A stretch of DNA of 64,000 nucleotides from Zoogloea ramigera (GCF_006539865.1 NZ_BJNV01000009.1:62001-126000), one strand, 5' to 3'. Shown: positions 26,295-36,259, numbered from the stretch's first letter. Numbers and translations: made by a program. The notes: generated from the sequence alone by a model not told the origin.

Positions 26295-28001
26295 ATGTCC
26301 ACTGCCACCCCTGTTTCCCTCGAGGATAGCTTTGCCGCGCTGTTCGAGGAGTCCCTCAATCGCCAGGAAATGCGCGCCGGTGAAGTCATCACCGCCGAAG
26401 TCGTGCGCATCGACCAGAACTTCGTGGTCGTCAACGCCGGCCTGAAGTCCGAGAGCTACATCCCCGTCGAAGAGTTCCGCACCGACCGTGGCGAGCTGAC
26501 CGCCCAGATCGGCGACTACGTTCAGGTTGCCATCGAGCAGCTCGAGGACGGCTACGGCGAGACGCGTCTTTCCCGCGACAAGGCCAAGCGCATCGCCGCC
26601 TGGAACGACCTCGACAAGGCGCTCAACGACGCGATCCTCGTCAAGGGCATGATCACCGGCAAGGTGAAGGGTGGCCTGACCGTCATGGTCAACGGCATCC
26701 GCGCCTTCCTGCCGGGTTCGCTGGTGGACATGCGTCCGGTCAAGGACACCACCCCGTTTGAAGGCAAGGAATTCGAATTCCGCGTCATCAAGCTCGACCG
26801 CAAGCGCAACAACGTCGTCGTGTCCCGCCGCGCCGTGCTGGAAGCCTCCATGGGTGAAGAGCGTCAGAAGCTCCTCGAAACCCTCAAGGAAGGCACCGTC
26901 GTCAAGGGTATCGTCAAGAACATCACCGACTACGGCGCATTCGTGGATCTGGGCGGCATCGATGGTCTGCTGCACATCACCGACCTGGCCTGGCGTCGTG
27001 TGCGTCACCCGTCCGAAGTCCTGTCCGTCGGCGACGAACTCGAAGCCAAGGTGCTCAAGTTCGACCAGGAGAAGAACCGCGTCTCCCTGGGCCTCAAGCA
27101 GCTGGGCGAAGATCCGTGGGTCGGCATCTCCCGTCGTTACCCGCAGGGCACCCGCCTGTTCGGCAAGGTGACCAACATCACCGACTACGGCGCATTCGTT
27201 GAAGTCGAGCAGGGCATCGAGGGCCTGGTCCACGTGTCCGAAATGGACTGGACCAACAAGAACATCCACCCGACCAAGGTTGTCCAGCTGGGCGACGAAG
27301 TCGAAGTGATGATCCTCGAGATCGACGAAGACCGTCGCCGCATCTCCCTGGGCATGAAGCAGTGCATGTCCAACCCGTGGGACGATTTCGCCATCAACCA
27401 CAAGAAGGGCGACAAGGTCCGTGGTCAGATCAAGTCCCTGACCGACTTCGGCGTGTTCATCGGCCTGGAAGGCGGCATCGACGGTCTGGTTCACCTGTCC
27501 GACCTGTCCTGGTCCCTGACCGGCGAAGAAGCCGTCCGCCAGTACAAGAAGGGCGACGAAGTCGAGGCCGTGGTGCTGAACATCGACGTCGAGAAGGAGC
27601 GCATCTCCCTCGGCATCAAGCAGCTCGAAGGCGACCCGTTCACCAACTTCATCGCCACCCACGACAAGAACACCCTCGTGAATGGCACCGTGAAGACCGT
27701 GGATGCCCGTGGTGCCGTGATCGCCCTGAACGACGACGTCGAAGGCTACCTGCGCGCTTCCGAGTTCTCCCGCGACCGCGTGGACGACCTCTCCCTGCTG
27801 CTGAAGGTCGGTGAGTCTGTCGAGGCCCTGATCATCAACGTGGATCGCAAGACCCGCGGCATCAATCTGTCGATCCGTGCCAAGGATCAGGTCGAACAGA
27901 ACGAAGCGATGAGCAAGCTGGCGTCTGACAGCGGTTCCGCTGCCAGCGGCACCACCAACCTGGGTGCGCTGCTGAAGGCCAAGCTCAACGAGCAGAAGTA
28001 A
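26295..28001 (+). CDS. rpsA: 30S ribosomal protein S1
   Basis: S1 helps unfold mRNA and dock it to the 30S subunit. The 568 residues hold six S1/OB-fold RNA-binding domains. The first two are divergent and bind the ribosome ([20 protein letters not shown] near 30; [20 protein letters not shown] near 115). The next four are canonical, each with a [19 protein letters not shown]-type core (near 210, 297, 384 and 470). The ATG lacks a strong Shine-Dalgarno sequence; only a weak TAAGG lies about 12 bases upstream. A weak site is also known for E. coli rpsA, where S1 represses its own translation. It is followed 11 bases later by ihfB, the usual partner. Confidence 0.97.
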   Translation: MSTATPVSLEDSFAALFEESLNRQEMRAGEVITAEVVRIDQNFVVVNAGLKSESYIPVEEFRTDRGELTAQIGDYVQVAIEQLEDGYGETRLSRDKAKRIAAWNDLDKALNDAILVKGMITGKVKGGLTVMVNGIRAFLPGSLVDMRPVKDTTPFEGKEFEFRVIKLDRKRNNVVVSRRAVLEASMGEERQKLLETLKEGTVVKGIVKNITDYGAFVDLGGIDGLLHITDLAWRRVRHPSEVLSVGDELEAKVLKFDQEKNRVSLGLKQLGEDPWVGISRRYPQGTRLFGKVTNITDYGAFVEVEQGIEGLVHVSEMDWTNKNIHPTKVVQLGDEVEVMILEIDEDRRRISLGMKQCMSNPWDDFAINHKKGDKVRGQIKSLTDFGVFIGLEGGIDGLVHLSDLSWSLTGEEAVRQYKKGDEVEAVVLNIDVEKERISLGIKQLEGDPFTNFIATHDKNTLVNGTVKTVDARGAVIALNDDVEGYLRASEFSRDRVDDLSLLLKVGESVEALIINVDRKTRGINLSIRAKDQVEQNEAMSKLASDSGSAASGTTNLGALLKAKLNEQK

Positions 28002-28012
28002 GCGGTTCGGGC

Positions 28013-28297
28013 ATGACCAAGTCGGAGCTCATCGCCCGGCTGGCGGAGCGTTTTCCCCAGCTGGTCGCGAAGGACGCCGAGTTCGCGGTAAAGATGATTC
28101 TCGATGCGATGACCGACGCCCTGTCGCGGGGTGATCGCATCGAGATCCGCGGTTTTGGCAGTTTTGCCCTTAATTACCGTCCGCCCCGTGTGGGGCGCAA
28201 TCCCAAGTCCGGCGAAAAGGTGCAGGTACCCGAGAAGTACGTGCCTCACTTCAAGGCCGGCAAGGAGTTGCGGGAGCGTGTGGACATGATGGGCTGA
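28013..28297 (+). CDS. ihfB: integration host factor subunit beta
   Basis: IHF-beta pairs with IHF-alpha (here ihfA at 40125) to bend DNA sharply, aiding sigma-54 promoters, recombination and replication. The 94 residues begin [14 protein letters not shown] and contain the DNA-binding arm signature [20 protein letters not shown] (about 43-62), followed by [24 protein letters not shown]. It lies directly after rpsA, as in most beta- and gammaproteobacteria. A strong terminator follows. Confidence 0.96.
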   Translation: MTKSELIARLAERFPQLVAKDAEFAVKMILDAMTDALSRGDRIEIRGFGSFALNYRPPRVGRNPKSGEKVQVPEKYVPHFKAGKELRERVDMMG

Positions 28298-28340
28298 GTC
28301 CCGTCAGGCCCCACCTACCCGGTGGCCATTGGCTAAATAC

Positions 28341-28371
28341 AGAAGGCGGCGAAAGCCGCCTTCTTTTTTTT
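28341..28371 (+). terminator. terminator after ihfB
   Basis: AGAAGGCGGC, GAAA loop, GCCGCCTTCT, then seven or more T. Confidence 0.95.
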
Positions 28372-28396
28372 GTGCACGTCAGGGATAATTTCAGGA

Positions 28397-28705
28397 ATGC
28401 GCTTGCTTATCTGGATCTTCCGGCTGTTTCTGTTCCTGCTGCTCTTTGGGTTTGCAGTGAAGAACGACGACGTGGTCGTCCTGCGTTTCTTTTTCGGTAC
28501 CCAGTGGCACGTGCCCCTGGTGCTGGTGATCCTGTTGTTCGTGGTTCTCGGTGTATTGATCGGCGTGACGGCGACCGTCGCCACGCTCTACCGGCAGCAT
28601 CGCGAGATCGGCCATCTGCGCCAGGAAAAGGGGCGCGCAGCGCCCAGCGAAACGCGTAGCCAGTTACCTCTGGCCCATGGCCCCGATCTGCCGGAGACCT
28701 ACTGA
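28397..28705 (+). CDS. lapA: LapA-domain small inner membrane protein
   Basis: A 102-residue inner membrane protein of the LapA (former YciS) family, which works with LapB in controlling lipopolysaccharide assembly. Two membrane helices are visible: LIWIFRLFLFLLLFGFAV (about 3-20) and VPLVLVILLFVVLGVLIGV (about 39-57). The family-typical short link NDDVVVLRFFFGTQW lies between them, and a cytoplasmic basic tail (QHREIGHLRQEKGR) follows. The ATG at 28397 is preferred over an upstream in-frame start at 28370, which lies in the ihfB terminator. lapB starts 5 bases after the stop. Confidence 0.9.
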   Translation: MRLLIWIFRLFLFLLLFGFAVKNDDVVVLRFFFGTQWHVPLVLVILLFVVLGVLIGVTATVATLYRQHREIGHLRQEKGRAAPSETRSQLPLAHGPDLPETY

Positions 28706-28709
28706 CTCC

Positions 28710-29885
28710 ATGGAATTCGAACTCTGGTGGCTGCTCGCGTTTCCACTGTTTTTCGTGCTGGGCTGGCTCGCCGCCCGCATCGACATAAAGCATGTGGTGA
28801 AGGAGTCGCGGGCGCTGCCGCGCACCTACCTGACCGGCCTCAACTTCCTGCTCAACGAGCAGCCAGACAAGGCCATCGACGCGTTCATCGAGGCGGTCAA
28901 GATCGACAACCAGACCGTCGAGCTGCATTTCGCGCTGGGTAGCCTGTTCCGCCGCCGCGGCGAGACCGACCGGGCGATCCGCATGCACCAGAATCTCATC
29001 GATCGCGAGGATCTTTCCGACGAGCAGCGTCAGCACGCGCTCTCCGAGCTCGGCCTGGATTTCCTCAAGGCCGGCTTGCTCGATCGGGCCGAGGCGGTCT
29101 TCGTCAAGCTGCGCGGCACTCGCTTCAACGAATTCGCCCTCAACAACCTCCTCGACATCTATCAGCAGGAGAAAGACTGGAAGAAAGCCATCGAGATCGC
29201 CGAGGCGCTGCCCCACCACGAGGGCGTGCTGTGGGAAAAGGAGGTGGCCAACTTCCACTGCGAGCTGGCGGCTGCGGCGATGGCCAACTCCCGCTTCGAC
29301 GAGGCGATGGAGGGGCTGGGCCGGGCCCTCGCGCTGAACCGCAAGTCGGTGCGCGCCAACATGCTGATGGGCGATCTGTGCGCCTCCCGCGATGATGATC
29401 GGGCCGCCCTTGAGGCCTGGAAGATGGTGGAGAAGCAGAACCCGATCTACCTGGCGCTGGTCGCCGAGCGGATCATGGACGCCTACCGCCGCTTGGGCGA
29501 GCTGGAGCAGGGCATCCAGCTCCTGCGCAGCTACCTCGACAAATACCCGTCCCTCGACCTGCTCGACGCCCTGTTCCAGTGGGAGCTGCAGAAGGAGGGG
29601 CCCCAGGTCGCCTACCAGCTCGTCCGCGACGAGCTGCGTCGCAACCCCACGCTGCTCGGGCTGGACAAGCTGCTCGAAGCCGCGCTACTCACCGCGTCGG
29701 CTGAACAGCGCACCGACATCGAGCTCGTCAAGAGCCTGGTCCACGGGCACACCCGCCGCGTCGCCCGCTATCGTTGCGATACCTGCGGCTTCAAGGCCCG
29801 GCAGTTCTACTGGCGTTGTCCGGCCTGTGGCGGCTGGGAGACCTACCCGCCGAAGCGGACCGAAGAGTTCGACCTGGTCCCCTGA
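28710..29885 (+). CDS. lapB: lipopolysaccharide assembly protein B (TPR/rubredoxin-like)
   Basis: LapB (YciM) is a membrane-anchored adaptor that promotes FtsH degradation of LpxC and so balances lipid A synthesis. The 391 residues start with one membrane helix (MEFELWWLLAFPLFFVLGWL) and the conserved RIDIKHVVKESRALPRTYLTGLN region. Tetratricopeptide repeats follow (about 35-330: EQPDKAIDAFIEAVKID and others). The C-terminal zinc ribbon has two Cys pairs, CDTC and CPAC (about 358-377). The ATG at 28710 lies next to the lapA stop. All domains are intact. Confidence 0.94.
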   Translation: MEFELWWLLAFPLFFVLGWLAARIDIKHVVKESRALPRTYLTGLNFLLNEQPDKAIDAFIEAVKIDNQTVELHFALGSLFRRRGETDRAIRMHQNLIDREDLSDEQRQHALSELGLDFLKAGLLDRAEAVFVKLRGTRFNEFALNNLLDIYQQEKDWKKAIEIAEALPHHEGVLWEKEVANFHCELAAAAMANSRFDEAMEGLGRALALNRKSVRANMLMGDLCASRDDDRAALEAWKMVEKQNPIYLALVAERIMDAYRRLGELEQGIQLLRSYLDKYPSLDLLDALFQWELQKEGPQVAYQLVRDELRRNPTLLGLDKLLEAALLTASAEQRTDIELVKSLVHGHTRRVARYRCDTCGFKARQFYWRCPACGGWETYPPKRTEEFDLVP

Positions 29886-29972
29886 GCCGCCCCGGCCTGG
29901 GCCAAGCTTGCAAGTCCTGAGTGCGTGCCGGTTGGCCGGCGCGATTTCTAGATTCACCCTGGGAACGAAGAT

Positions 29973-31295
29973 ATGAAAATCACCGTGGTCGGTACCGGTT
30001 ACGTGGGCCTGGTGTCCGGCGCCTGTCTCGCCGAGATGGGCAACGACGTGCTGTGCCTGGACCTGGATCCCGAAAAGATCCGGATCCTCAAGGAGGGTGG
30101 CATCCCCATCCACGAGCCGGGCCTCGACCAGGTGGTGGCCCGCAACGTGGCGGCCGGCCGCCTGCATTTCACCACCGACGTCCAGGAAGCCGTCCAGTTC
30201 GGCACCATCCAGTTCATCGCCGTCGGCACGCCGCCTGACGAAGACGGCTCGGCCGACCTGCAGTACGTGCTGTCGGCGGCCAAGGCCATCGGCCGGCACA
30301 TGACCGACTACAAGGTGATCGTCGACAAGAGCACCGTGCCGGTGGGCACCGCCGACAAGGTGAAGGCCGCCGTGCGCGCCGAGCTCGACGCCCGGGGCGA
30401 GAACATTCCCTACAGCGTCGTCTCGAACCCCGAGTTCCTGAAAGAGGGCGCCGCGGTCGACGACTTCATGCGGCCCGACCGCATCGTCGTCGGTGCCGAG
30501 GACGACCAGGCGATCTTCCTGATGAAGGCCCTCTACGCGCCGTTCCAGCGCAACCACGAGAAGCTGCTGATCATGGATCTGCGCAGCGCCGAGCTCACCA
30601 AGTACGCCGCCAACGCCATGCTGGCGACGCGCATCAGCTTCATGAACGAGCTGGCGTTGCTCGCCGAAACCCTTGGCGCCGACATCGAACTCGTCCGCCA
30701 CGGCATCGGCAGCGATCCGCGCATCGGCTATCACTTTCTGTATGCCGGTTGCGGCTACGGTGGCTCGTGCTTCCCGAAGGATGTGAAGGCGCTGATCAAG
30801 ACCGGCGCCGATTCCGGCCACAATCTGCGCGTGCTCAATGCCGTCGAGGACGCCAACGATGCCCAGAAGCTGGTGCTCGTCGACAAGGTCGTCGAGCGTT
30901 TTGGTGAAGACCTCAGCGGCAAGCATTTTGCCGTGTGGGGGCTGGCCTTCAAGCCGAACACCGACGACATGCGTGAGGCGCCGAGCCGGGTGATCATCGC
31001 CGAGCTGTTCCGCCGGGGTGCTACTGTAACGGCCTACGACCCGGTGGCGATGCCCGAAGCTCGCCGTGTTTTTGGCGAGGACGCGCGCCTTGTTTACGCC
31101 GAGCGGCCGATGCAGGCGCTCGATGATGCCGACGCGTTGCTCATCGTGACCGAGTGGAAGGAATTCCGCAGCCCCGACTTCGACGTCATCAAGGCCAAGC
31201 TGAAGAGCGGCATCATCTTCGATGGCCGCAACATCTTCGACCCGGCGCTGCCAAAGAAGGCCGGCCTGACCTACCTGAGCATCGGCCGCCCCTGA
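29973..31295 (+). CDS. ugd: UDP-glucose 6-dehydrogenase
   Basis: Ugd oxidises UDP-glucose twice with NAD to give UDP-glucuronate for capsule, exopolysaccharide or lipid A modification. The 440 residues begin with the Rossmann site [20 protein letters not shown]. The central part holds [20 protein letters not shown] (near 150-169) and the catalytic Cys in [16 protein letters not shown] (near 255-270). The C-terminal UDP-binding domain has [17 protein letters not shown]. It lies 87 bases after lapB and is closed by its own terminator, so it may be read from the lap transcript. Its presence fits an exopolysaccharide producer, in line with the PEP-CTERM gene. Confidence 0.95.
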   Translation: MKITVVGTGYVGLVSGACLAEMGNDVLCLDLDPEKIRILKEGGIPIHEPGLDQVVARNVAAGRLHFTTDVQEAVQFGTIQFIAVGTPPDEDGSADLQYVLSAAKAIGRHMTDYKVIVDKSTVPVGTADKVKAAVRAELDARGENIPYSVVSNPEFLKEGAAVDDFMRPDRIVVGAEDDQAIFLMKALYAPFQRNHEKLLIMDLRSAELTKYAANAMLATRISFMNELALLAETLGADIELVRHGIGSDPRIGYHFLYAGCGYGGSCFPKDVKALIKTGADSGHNLRVLNAVEDANDAQKLVLVDKVVERFGEDLSGKHFAVWGLAFKPNTDDMREAPSRVIIAELFRRGATVTAYDPVAMPEARRVFGEDARLVYAERPMQALDDADALLIVTEWKEFRSPDFDVIKAKLKSGIIFDGRNIFDPALPKKAGLTYLSIGRP

Positions 31296-31316
31296 GCGGG
31301 CCGCCCGTCGCTCCCG

Positions 31317-31345
31317 AGGGCTTCCACGTGAAGCCCTTTTTTTAT
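31317..31345 (+). terminator. terminator after ugd
   Basis: AGGGCTT, a 7-base loop, AAGCCCT, then seven T. Confidence 0.9.
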
Positions 31346-31437
31346 TGATATCTCCGGTGGCCTTGCGCTGGATCGCCCCCGCGCCCGGCATTTCGGTATC
31401 ATCGGCCCGAATCCGACCTTCTCCCCTGGATCGCATG

Positions 31438-32328
31438 ATGGAATTCAAGACTCTCGAGGACTATGTGGGCCACACCCCGCTGGTCCGGCTCAAGCGCATC
31501 GGCGCTGGGCGCAACAATGTCATCCTCGCCAAACTCGAGGGAAACAACCCAGCCGGTTCGGTGAAGGATCGGCCGGCACTGTCGATGATCCTGCGGGCCG
31601 AGGCGCGTGGCAGCATCCAGCCCGGCCAGACCCTCATCGAGGCGACCAGCGGCAACACCGGTATCGCGCTGGCGATGGCCGCCGCGATCCGCGGCTACGG
31701 GATGATTCTCGTGATGCCCGAGAACCAGAGCATCGAGCGCCGCCAGACCATGCGCGCCTTCGGCGCCGAGCTGGTGCTGACCCCCAAGGAAGGCGGCATG
31801 GAGCTTGCTCGCGATGTGGCCGAGCGCCTGCGCGACGAAGGGCGCGGCGTGATCCTCGATCAGTTCGCCAACCCGGACAACCCCCAGGCCCATATCGACG
31901 GCACCGGGCCGGAGCTCTGGGAGCAGACCGGCGGCACGATCACCCACTTTGTCAGCAGCATGGGCACCACCGGCACCATCATGGGCGTGTCCACCTACCT
32001 GAAGGGGCAGAACCCGGCGGTTCAGATCATCGGCTGCCAGCCTGCCGATGGCGCTCAGATCCCCGGTATCCGGAAGTGGCCGGAGGCCTACCTGCCACGC
32101 ATCTACGACAAGGCCCGTGTCGATCGCCTTGAGTACGTGTCCCAGGCCGACGCCGAGGAGATGACCCGCCGCCTGGCGCGGGAGGAGGGCATCTTTGCCG
32201 GGATCTCTTCGGGGGGCTCGATGTGCGTCGCGCTGCGGCTTGCCGCCGAGCTCGAGAACGCGGTGATCGTCTCCATCGTCTGCGACCGGGGCGACCGCTA
32301 TCTGTCCACCGGCGTCTTTCCCGCGTGA
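31438..32328 (+). CDS. cysM: cysteine synthase B (O-acetylserine sulfhydrylase)
   Basis: CysM makes cysteine from O-acetylserine and sulfide, or S-sulfocysteine from thiosulfate, with PLP. The 296 residues carry the PLP lysine (Lys 43) in the CysM-type motif LEGNNPAGSVKDRPA (33-47), the substrate loop EATSGNTGIALA, and the phosphate-binding SSMGTTGTIMGV. The GNNPAGSVKDR form and the length argue for CysM over CysK. ATG at 31438 has GGA 7 bases upstream; the ATG just before it (31435) is too close to that site. The stop overlaps the next gene's ATG (TGATG), so the pair is coupled. Confidence 0.92.
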   Translation: MEFKTLEDYVGHTPLVRLKRIGAGRNNVILAKLEGNNPAGSVKDRPALSMILRAEARGSIQPGQTLIEATSGNTGIALAMAAAIRGYGMILVMPENQSIERRQTMRAFGAELVLTPKEGGMELARDVAERLRDEGRGVILDQFANPDNPQAHIDGTGPELWEQTGGTITHFVSSMGTTGTIMGVSTYLKGQNPAVQIIGCQPADGAQIPGIRKWPEAYLPRIYDKARVDRLEYVSQADAEEMTRRLAREEGIFAGISSGGSMCVALRLAAELENAVIVSIVCDRGDRYLSTGVFPA

Positions 32329-33143
32329 TGCGTCGAATGGCCAGCACCTTAGTTTTTGACATCGAGACGATTCCCGATGTCGCCGGGATTCGCGCCCTCC
32401 ATGGCCTGCCGGCCGAGCTCGACGACGAGGAGGTTGCCGAGTTCGCCTTCCAGCAGCGTCGGGCTGCCAACGGCACCGATTTTCTGCCCCATCACCTGCA
32501 GCGGGTGGTGACCATCTCGTGCGCGCTCCGGGATGTGAACCACTTCCGGGTTTTCTCGCTCTCCGAGCCCGACTGCACCGAGGGCGAGCTGATCCAGCGC
32601 TTCTTTGACGGCGTCGAGAAGTTCACGCCGCAGATCGTGTCCTGGAACGGCGGCGGTTTCGACCTGCCGGTGCTCCACTACCGGGGCATGCTCCACGGCG
32701 TCACGGCGCCGCGCTACTGGGATCTGGGGGACGGCGATTACAACGACTCCCGCGATTTCAAGTGGAACAACTATATCGGGCGCTATCACACCCGGCACCT
32801 CGACCTGATGGATCTCCTGGCGCTTTACCAGCCGCGGGCCAATGCACCCTTGGACGATCTGGCCAAGCTGATGGGTTTTCCCGGCAAGCTGGGCATGGAC
32901 GGCTCGGCGGTGTGGAAGGGCTACTGCGAGGGGCGCATCGGCGAGATCCGCGACTACTGCGAAACCGACGTGGTCAACACCTACCTGGTCTTCCTGCGCT
33001 TCCAGCTGATGCGCGGTGTCTTCGATCGGGCGCACTACGACGCCGAAGTCGCTTTTGTGCGGGAATCCCTGGGCCGCCTCGAGGCGACGCACTGGCAGCG
33101 CTTTCTCGAAGCCTGGCCGGAGGGCGGCCTCTCTTCAAAATAG
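32328..33143 (+). CDS. predicted 3'-5' exonuclease related to the PolB exonuclease domain
   Basis: A 271-residue RNase H-fold exonuclease. The DEDD-type acidic motifs are present: FDIETIPD (ExoI, near 10-17), SWNGGGFDLPVLHYR (ExoII, near 104-118) and YCETDVVNTYLVFLRF (ExoIII, near 205-220). The preceding RHLDLMDLLALY segment is typical of the PolB-like family, whose members occur widely in proteobacteria with no settled role, probably in nucleic acid repair or turnover. The ATG at 32328 overlaps the cysM stop; a second ATG at 32337 is possible. It ends just before the strong promoter of tRNA-Val. Confidence 0.85.
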   Translation: MRRMASTLVFDIETIPDVAGIRALHGLPAELDDEEVAEFAFQQRRAANGTDFLPHHLQRVVTISCALRDVNHFRVFSLSEPDCTEGELIQRFFDGVEKFTPQIVSWNGGGFDLPVLHYRGMLHGVTAPRYWDLGDGDYNDSRDFKWNNYIGRYHTRHLDLMDLLALYQPRANAPLDDLAKLMGFPGKLGMDGSAVWKGYCEGRIGEIRDYCETDVVNTYLVFLRFQLMRGVFDRAHYDAEVAFVRESLGRLEATHWQRFLEAWPEGGLSSK

Positions 33144-33156
33144 TTGAAGAAAGCTG

Positions 33157-33184
33157 TTGACAGTTTTCGGGGGTCGTCTATAAT
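33157..33184 (+). promoter_or_regulatory. consensus sigma-70 promoter for tRNA-Val
   Basis: Perfect TTGACA (33157-33162), 16-base spacer, perfect TATAAT (33179-33184). It ends 11 bases before the tRNA and is followed by a G/C-rich discriminator (GCGGGC), as expected for a stringently controlled stable-RNA promoter. Confidence 0.92.
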
Positions 33185-33195
33185 GCGGGCTTCTT

Positions 33196-33272
33196 AGGCG
33201 CGTAGCTCAGCTGGTTAGAGCACCACCTTGACATGGTGGGGGTCGTTGGTTCGAGTCCAATCGCGCCTACCA
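33196..33272 (+). tRNA. tRNA-Val (anticodon GAC)
   Basis: A 77-base tRNA. The acceptor AGGCGCG pairs with CGCGCCT, and CCA is encoded. The anticodon stem CCACC/GGTGG encloses a loop with GAC, which reads GUC and GUU valine codons. The T-arm is GTTGGTTCGAGTCCAA. tRNA-Val upstream of thrS is the common betaproteobacterial arrangement. Confidence 0.96.
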
Positions 33273-33294
33273 AACACCTAAGAGGAAAACGCAG

Positions 33295-33324
33295 ATGTTT
33301 CGAACTTGCAGCGTTCAAGGCTAA
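33295..33324 (+). CDS. possible leader peptide upstream of thrS
   Basis: A 9-codon frame, MFRTCSVQG, follows a strong ribosome binding site (AGAGGAAAACGCAG). It lies between tRNA-Val and a rho-independent terminator in front of thrS. Its codons 4-6 overlap CTTGCAGC (33305-33312), which can pair with GCTGCAAG (33339-33346). It holds one Thr codon only, so it may not be a classic threonine attenuator. Too short to call a gene with confidence. Confidence 0.35.
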   Translation: MFRTCSVQG

Positions 33325-33362
33325 GTAAAATCTGGTCTGCTGCAAGGCGTTTTTCGGTAGAG

Positions 33363-33394
33363 AAAAAAGTGCGGCCTGGCCGCACTTTTTTTTT
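33363..33394 (+). terminator. terminator/attenuator upstream of thrS
   Basis: AAAAAAGTGCGGCC, one base, GGCCGCACTTTTTTTT. It lies between tRNA-Val and thrS, so transcription entering thrS from the strong tRNA promoter must pass it. Together with the preceding mini-frame and hairpin it looks like an attenuation region. Confidence 0.85.
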
Positions 33395-33420
33395 GCCCTC
33401 AATTTATCGCGCGAGCCATC

Positions 33421-35337
33421 ATGCCCAACATCACCTTGCCCGACGGTTCTGTTCGCAGCTTCGAACAGCCAGTGACGATTGCCCAGGTTGCCGCCTCCAT
33501 CGGCGCCGGCCTGGCCCGTGCCGCGCTTGCCGGCAAGGTCGAGGGGCGTCTTGTCGACACCTCCCATCTCATCGAGCACGACACCCAGCTCTCGATCGTC
33601 ACCGACAAGGATGCCGACGGCCTTGAGGTCATCCGCCACTCCACGGCGCACCTGCTGGCCTATGCGGTCAAGGAGCTGTTCCCCGACGCCCAGGTGACCA
33701 TCGGGCCGGTGATCGACAACGGTTTTTACTACGACTTCTCCTACAAGCGCCCGTTCACGCCGGAAGACCTGGCCAAGATCGAGGCCCGCATGGGCGAGCT
33801 CGCCAAGCGCGACATCCCGGTCGAGCGCAGCGTGCTGCCGCGGGACGAGGCGGTGGCCTATTTCAAGTCCATCGGTGAGCACTACAAGGCCGAGATCATC
33901 GCTTCCATCCCCCAGGGTGAGGACGTCTCGCTGTATCGCGAGGGTGATTTCACCGACCTGTGCCGCGGGCCTCATGTGCCGTCCACCGGCAAGCTGAAGG
34001 TCTTCAAGCTGATGAAGGTGGCTGGCGCCTACTGGCGTGGCGACTCGAAGAACGAGATGCTGCAGCGCATCTACGGCACCGCCTGGGCCAAGAAGGAAGA
34101 CCAGGACGCCTATCTGCACATGCTCGAAGAGGCCGAGAAGCGCGACCACCGGCGCCTTGGCAAGCAGCTCGACCTGTTCCACCTGCAGGAAGAGGCGCCG
34201 GGCATGGTGTTCTGGCACCCGAATGGGTGGACGCTCTGGCAGCAGATCGAGCAGTACATGCGCCGCGTCCTCACCGAGGCCGGCTACCAGGAAGTCAAGA
34301 CGCCCCTGGTGATGGATCGCCAGCTGTGGGAGCGTTCCGGGCACTGGGATAACTACCGGGACAACATGTTCACCACCGAATCGGAGAAGCGCGACTACGC
34401 GATCAAACCGATGAACTGCCCCGGCCACGTGCAGATCTACAACCACGGCCTGCACTCCTATCGCGACCTGCCGCTGCGTCTCGCCGAGTTCGGCTCCTGC
34501 CACCGCAATGAGCCCTCCGGCGCGCTGCACGGCCTGATGCGGGTGCGCGGCTTCGTGCAGGACGATGCGCACATCTTCTGCACCGAAGATCAGATCGTGG
34601 CCGAAGTCACCGCCTTCAACGAGCTGCTGTCCCGCGTCTATCGCGACTTCGGCTTTACCGACGTGGCGGTCAAGTTGTCCCTGCGCCCCGAAAAGCGGGC
34701 CGGCAGCGACGAGGTCTGGGACAAGGCCGAGGGTGGCCTGCGCGAGGCGCTCGCCGCATCCGGCCACCAGTGGGAGGAGCTGCCCGGCGAGGGCGCCTTC
34801 TATGGCCCCAAGATCGAATATCACGTCAAGGATGCGCTGGGCCGCTCCTGGCAGTGCGGCACGATGCAGCTCGACTTCGTGCTGCCCGAACGCCTCGATG
34901 CCGAGTACGTGGCCGAGGACAACACCCGCCGTCGCCCGGTCATGCTGCACCGCGCGATCCTGGGTTCGCTGGAGCGTTTTATCGGCATTCTCATCGAAAA
35001 CCACGCCGGTGCGCTGCCTATGTGGCTGTCGCCGGTGCAGGCGGTGGTGCTGAATATCTCGGAAGCGCAGGCCGATTATGTGGCCGAAGTCGTCAAGACG
35101 CTCCGCTCGCGGGGCTTCCGCGTCGAGGCCGATTTGCGCAACGAGAAAATTACTTATAAAATACGCGAACATAGCGTACGAAAGCTGCCTTACCTTCTCG
35201 TTGTCGGTGACAAGGAGAAAGCAGCCGATGTTGTTGCCGTACGCGCCCGGGGCAATCAAGACCTCGGCCAAATGTCCCTCGAGGAGGTCGTCGAGCGTTG
35301 GCAGCGTGAAATTTCCACGTTTGCCGGCACGGCCTGA
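33421..35337 (+). CDS. thrS: threonyl-tRNA synthetase
   Basis: ThrRS charges tRNA-Thr and removes mischarged serine. The 638 residues show a TGS domain (about 1-60, [20 protein letters not shown]). The editing domain has [19 protein letters not shown] (about 73-91) and the [12 protein letters not shown] loop near 179-190. The class II core has [20 protein letters not shown] (zinc Cys near 336) and the anticodon-binding domain starts near 535. Motif 2 appears as [20 protein letters not shown]. It begins the thrS-infC-rpmI-rplT-pheST cluster of translation genes. Confidence 0.97.
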   Translation: MPNITLPDGSVRSFEQPVTIAQVAASIGAGLARAALAGKVEGRLVDTSHLIEHDTQLSIVTDKDADGLEVIRHSTAHLLAYAVKELFPDAQVTIGPVIDNGFYYDFSYKRPFTPEDLAKIEARMGELAKRDIPVERSVLPRDEAVAYFKSIGEHYKAEIIASIPQGEDVSLYREGDFTDLCRGPHVPSTGKLKVFKLMKVAGAYWRGDSKNEMLQRIYGTAWAKKEDQDAYLHMLEEAEKRDHRRLGKQLDLFHLQEEAPGMVFWHPNGWTLWQQIEQYMRRVLTEAGYQEVKTPLVMDRQLWERSGHWDNYRDNMFTTESEKRDYAIKPMNCPGHVQIYNHGLHSYRDLPLRLAEFGSCHRNEPSGALHGLMRVRGFVQDDAHIFCTEDQIVAEVTAFNELLSRVYRDFGFTDVAVKLSLRPEKRAGSDEVWDKAEGGLREALAASGHQWEELPGEGAFYGPKIEYHVKDALGRSWQCGTMQLDFVLPERLDAEYVAEDNTRRRPVMLHRAILGSLERFIGILIENHAGALPMWLSPVQAVVLNISEAQADYVAEVVKTLRSRGFRVEADLRNEKITYKIREHSVRKLPYLLVVGDKEKAADVVAVRARGNQDLGQMSLEEVVERWQREISTFAGTA

Positions 35338-35364
35338 TTTTTTATTTTTTTGGAGATTTGAACC

Positions 35365-35886
35365 ATAGCTCAGGATAAAAAGCTGCGCGTTAACGGCGAG
35401 ATCAATGCGCTGGAAGTGCGCCTGACGGGTGAGGGCGGTGAGCAGGTCGGCATCGTTTCTTTGCGTGCTGCCCTCGAAGCGGCGGAAGAAGCCGGCGTTG
35501 ATCTCGTGGAGATCGCGCCGATGGCCAAGCCGCCGGTGTGCCGCTTGATGGACTTCGGCAAGTACAAGTACGAAGAAGCCAAGCGTGCCCACGAGGCCAA
35601 GCAGAAGCAAAAGCAGATTCAGGTCAAGGAAGTCAAGCTCCGTCCGGGTACGGACGAGAACGACTACCAGATCAAGCTGCGCAACCTCATCAAGTTCCTG
35701 AACGAAGGTGACAAGGCCAAGGTGACGCTCCGCTTCCGCGGTCGCGAAATGGCGCACCAGGAGTTCGGCATGCGCCAGCTCGAGCGCGTCAAGGCTGACC
35801 TCGAAGAGATCGGCCAGGTGGAGCAGATGCCGAAGATGGAAGGGCGCCAGATGATCATGGTCATCGCCCCGAAGAAGAAGCACTGA
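35365..35886 (+). CDS. infC: translation initiation factor IF-3 (AUA start)
   Basis: IF-3 keeps the ribosomal subunits apart and proofreads start codons. With the start at ATA (35365) the protein has 173 residues and the expected N-terminus (I/M)[20 protein letters not shown] Shine-Dalgarno GGAG lies 9 bases upstream. The next standard start (GTG at 35416) would cut off the first 17 residues of the N-domain. A non-standard start is a known feature of infC (AUU in E. coli), through which IF-3 represses its own synthesis. N-domain about 1-75 and C-domain 85-173 ([17 protein letters not shown]) are complete. Confidence 0.93.
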   Translation: MAQDKKLRVNGEINALEVRLTGEGGEQVGIVSLRAALEAAEEAGVDLVEIAPMAKPPVCRLMDFGKYKYEEAKRAHEAKQKQKQIQVKEVKLRPGTDENDYQIKLRNLIKFLNEGDKAKVTLRFRGREMAHQEFGMRQLERVKADLEEIGQVEQMPKMEGRQMIMVIAPKKKH

Positions 35887-36061
35887 AACCCGGCTGCGGG
35901 TTTCGCAGCGGGTTGTATTGAATTCCCGGTGCCCTGACGTTTAGTCAGGCGCCGGAATACGGCGGGCAGAATAGCCCGTCGGAAACAAGTGGTGACGGGT
36001 TGTTGAAGCGTGTCCGGAAGTCGGATGCCACCCGGGGCCATGTCATAAGCTGGAGTACTTC
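35887..36061 (+). promoter_or_regulatory. structured leader of rpmI-rplT, possible L20 autoregulatory site
   Basis: A 175-base gap separates infC from rpmI inside an otherwise tight cluster. It begins with AAACCCGG-CTGC-GGGTTT-like inverted arms and contains further paired segments. In other bacteria ribosomal protein L20 binds the leader of this operon and represses rpmI and rplT. The location and size suit that role; no specific L20 site was proven. Confidence 0.4.
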
Positions 36062-36259
36062 ATGCCCAAGATGAAGACCAAGAGCGGCGCCGCCAAGCGG
36101 TTCAAAGTCCGCGCTGGTGGTAGCATCAAGCGTTCGCAGGCGTTCAAGCGCCACATCCTGACCAAGAAGACGACCAAGAGCAAGCGCCAGCTGCGCGGCA
36201 TGACTGCCGTACACGCTGCGGACGAAAAGTCCATCCGCGCCATGATGCCCTACGCCTGA
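36062..36259 (+). CDS. rpmI: 50S ribosomal protein L35
   Basis: A 65-residue, very basic protein with the L35 signature [20 protein letters not shown] and [20 protein letters not shown]. It lies 15 bases before rplT and is translated with it. Confidence 0.97.
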   Translation: MPKMKTKSGAAKRFKVRAGGSIKRSQAFKRHILTKKTTKSKRQLRGMTAVHAADEKSIRAMMPYA

